From Oscillospiraceae bacterium (GTDB lineage: Bacteria > Bacillota > Clostridia > Oscillospirales > Oscillospiraceae): a stretch of DNA of 41,507 bases. The notes under the pieces are model-generated. The model was given only the letters and a program-made list of their open reading frames with translations, was not told the DNA's origin and made no database searches. The stretch is from assembly GCA_017447645.1 (NCBI GenBank), contig JAFSNA010000054.1, forward strand, positions 1 through 41,507, written 5' to 3'. The translations under genes and the position numbers were made by a program. Numbering within the stretch: the stretch's first letter is position 1; the number at the start of each line of letters is the position of its first letter. Shown here piece by piece: positions 40,049 through 41,507 of this stretch.

Positions 40049-40879
40049 TCAGATGTAGTGGAAGCGGAAATAGTCCACAATCAGCGCGATGCCGGCTGCG
40101 GCGATGCTCCGCCCGTCCGGCGTGAGGAAGGTGTCGGAGAGGTAGCCGTACTGGTCGTTCACGATGGAGGCGATGTCGGCATAATAGGCCCCGGTATCGA
40201 CGCAGATCTGCCGGATCCAGGCGTTGGCACTGGCGATGAGCTGGGTGGTCAGACCGTCCCCGCCCTGGTAGTTGGAGCTGATGGAGCCGATGGAGCAGAC
40301 GATGATCTTCGTGTTGGGGCTGGCGCTGCGGATGCTCTCGATGAGGCGGGTGTAGCCGTCGATAAACTCCTGCTGCGTGGTCTCGGCAAGCCCGTCGCCG
40401 CCGAGGTACAGGACCATCGTCTTCGGCCGGGTGACCATGGCGGCGTCGGCAGCGCGGATGAGCGAGCCGTCCACAAATACGATGGGGGACTCCGCCGCGT
40501 CCTTGGCCCGGAGACCGCCGCCGTTGTCGGTCCAGATCTGCGCGGTGAGGCCGTCTGCGTACTGCGTCGCGTAATTGCGCAGGCCCATGATGGTCTTGTC
40601 GCAGAGGAAGGTCATGGCGAACACGCTCTCAAGGTTGCCCTTGCTGTTCTCCGGCAGGGGGATCAGCGTTTTCGCGCTCGGGCTGTCGAGCCCGGCAATG
40701 CCCACGTCCGCCGCTGTTTTGCTTCTGTCGATCTGCCCGAGCACGATGGTGCCGTCGGCCCGTTCGCCCTGGCTTTTGCGCGACATGGAAAAGACCAGGC
40801 CCAGCAGCAGCGCCAGCAGGCAGATCAGGATCGCCGTCGCCCAGATCAGATTTTTCACGTTGGATAGCCTGCTTTTCAT
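40049..40879 (-). CDS. Membrane-anchored SGNH/GDSL-like protein with degraded catalytic motifs
   Basis: 276 residues. One N-terminal membrane helix (about 11-32), then an extracytoplasmic domain with the SGNH alpha/beta pattern: block III-like VLYLGGDGLAE, a central TKIIVCSIGSIS strand and a C-terminal YLSDTFLTPDGRSIAAAG. Block I, where the nucleophile Ser of GDS should sit, reads FLCDKTIMGL (residues 91-100), so Ser is Lys. The expected DxxH near the end has no His. It is probably not a working esterase. Related Clostridia proteins may act in cell-wall or exopolysaccharide acetylation, but that is inference. RBS GGAGGG before ATG 40879. Downstream of the EF-G-type gene on the same strand. 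Confidence 0.65.
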   Translation of the reverse strand: MKSRLSNVKNLIWATAILICLLALLLGLVFSMSRKSQGERADGTIVLGQIDRSKTAADVGIAGLDSPSAKTLIPLPENSKGNLESVFAMTFLCDKTIMGLRNYATQYADGLTAQIWTDNGGGLRAKDAAESPIVFVDGSLIRAADAAMVTRPKTMVLYLGGDGLAETTQQEFIDGYTRLIESIRSASPNTKIIVCSIGSISSNYQGGDGLTTQLIASANAWIRQICVDTGAYYADIASIVNDQYGYLSDTFLTPDGRSIAAAGIALIVDYFRFHYI

Positions 40880-40901
40880 GATAACCCTCCGCTTTATAAA
40901 G

Positions 40902-40925
40902 ATGGGCGGCCCATGGGCCGCCCAT
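40902..40925 (-). terminator. 24-bp perfect palindrome between the EF-G-type gene and the SGNH-like gene
   Basis: ATGGGCGGCC/GGCCGCCCAT around CATG. On the minus strand only TTTAT follows, so it is at best a leaky terminator or a processing stem. Confidence 0.6.
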
Positions 40926-40942
40926 TCGGATATTGGATCGGA

Positions 40943-41507
40943 TTACTCCTGCTCGGCCAGAGCCTTGGCTTCCTCGATGACCTTCTGCTGGACGTTGCCG
41001 GGGGCTTCCTCGTAACGGACAAACTTGCAGGTGAAGGAGCCGGCGCCCTGGGTCATGGAGCGCAGGTCGATGGTGTAGGAGCTCATCTCGGCCATGGGAA
41101 CCTCAGCCTCGATGGTGGTCATGCCGTCCTCGGCGGGCATGGAGCCCATCATGGTGCCGCGGCGCTTGGAGTTGATGTCGCCGATGATGGCGCCCTGGAA
41201 CTCGTCGGGAACGGTGACGAACAGCTGGCCGATGGGCTCCAGAATGGTGGGCCGGGCCTTGGGGATGCCGTCCTGGTAAGCCAGCCGGGCCGCGGTCTGG
41301 AAGGCCATATCGTTGGAGTCGACGGGGTGGTAGGAGCCGTCGTACAGCGTGGCCTTCAGGCCGACCAGCGGGTAGCCCGCCAGGACGCCCTTCTGCACCG
41401 CGTTGCGCAGGCCCTTTTCCACGCTGGGGAAGAAGTTCTTGGGCACGCTGCCGCCGAAGACTTCCTCAGCAAAGACCATGTCGTCGCTCTCCTCCTGGGG
41501 CTCGAAG
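40943..41507 (-). CDS. Elongation factor G-type GTPase, C-terminal part (5' end outside window)
   Basis: About 187 codons are visible; the frame stays open through the window edge (FEPQEESDD precedes the first Met at 41479), so this is the 3' end. The sequence is EF-G domain IV (VFGGSVPKNFFPSVEKGL, YPLVGLKATLYDGSYHPVDS) and domain V (EPIGQLFVTVPDEFQGAIIGDINSKRRG; DLRSMTQGAGSFTCKF). It lacks the INxRRGxI and FDHY wording of standard FusA and resembles the second EF-G of many Clostridia. Role could be translocation, ribosome recycling or an alternative EF-G; not decidable from this part. Confidence 0.88.
   Translation of the reverse strand, partial: FEPQEESDDMVFAEEVFGGSVPKNFFPSVEKGLRNAVQKGVLAGYPLVGLKATLYDGSYHPVDSNDMAFQTAARLAYQDGIPKARPTILEPIGQLFVTVPDEFQGAIIGDINSKRRGTMMGSMPAEDGMTTIEAEVPMAEMSSYTIDLRSMTQGAGSFTCKFVRYEEAPGNVQQKVIEEAKALAEQE

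Overview
The window is GC-rich chromosomal DNA from a Firmicute of the class Clostridia, most likely an Oscillospirales/Ruminococcaceae-type gut anaerobe. This is inferred from pyruvate phosphate dikinase, RsfS, YqeK and S21, the plsX-rnc-smc-ftsY gene order, a class B sortase, consensus sigma-A promoters and lipoproteins with Clostridia-like lipoboxes. No tRNA, rRNA, CRISPR array, insertion sequence or prophage was seen. The long antisense reading frames are by-products of GC-rich third codon positions.

Layout. (1) 1-1379: the end of ppdK, with an extra C-terminal tail. (2) 1463-8811: mostly minus-strand genes: an E2-like acyltransferase-fold protein, an orphan solute-binding lipoprotein whose fold order looks circularly permuted, an M18 aminopeptidase, a CatA-like acetyltransferase and a membrane-anchored GH25 muramidase. 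One plus-strand oligoendopeptidase F lies among them. (3) 9037-11038: a two-component system on the minus strand, divergent from (4) 11232-18406: an operon with a giant beta-propeller/solute-binding lipoprotein, two sugar-type ABC permeases, an HlyD-type adaptor and a small MacB-core protein, but no ATPase. (5) 18582-35428: a compact plus-strand housekeeping run (trmH-like, dprA, topA, trmFO, plsX, rnc, Elp3-like radical SAM, smc, ftsY, yhbY, fused nadD-yqeK, rsfS, leuS), followed by rpsU from its own perfect consensus promoter. (6) 35715-37046: a class B sortase gene flanked on both sides by dense series of perfect inverted repeats. (7) 37047-39913: the methionine uptake operon metN-metI-metQ (minus strand). 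It is preceded by a promoter, a 36-codon Met/Cys-rich leader ORF and an intrinsic terminator: the layout of a ribosome-mediated methionine attenuator. (8) 40049-41507: a membrane-anchored SGNH-like protein with a degraded active site and the 3' end of an EF-G-type GTPase.

The strongest candidates for something new are the Met-rich leader/attenuator of metNIQ (39703-39913), the circularly permuted solute-binding protein (2485-3282), the ATPase-less ABC/HlyD/MacB-core operon with its divergent two-component system, and the palindrome clusters around the sortase gene. All calls come from reading the sequence. No database search was run, so novelty is inferred.
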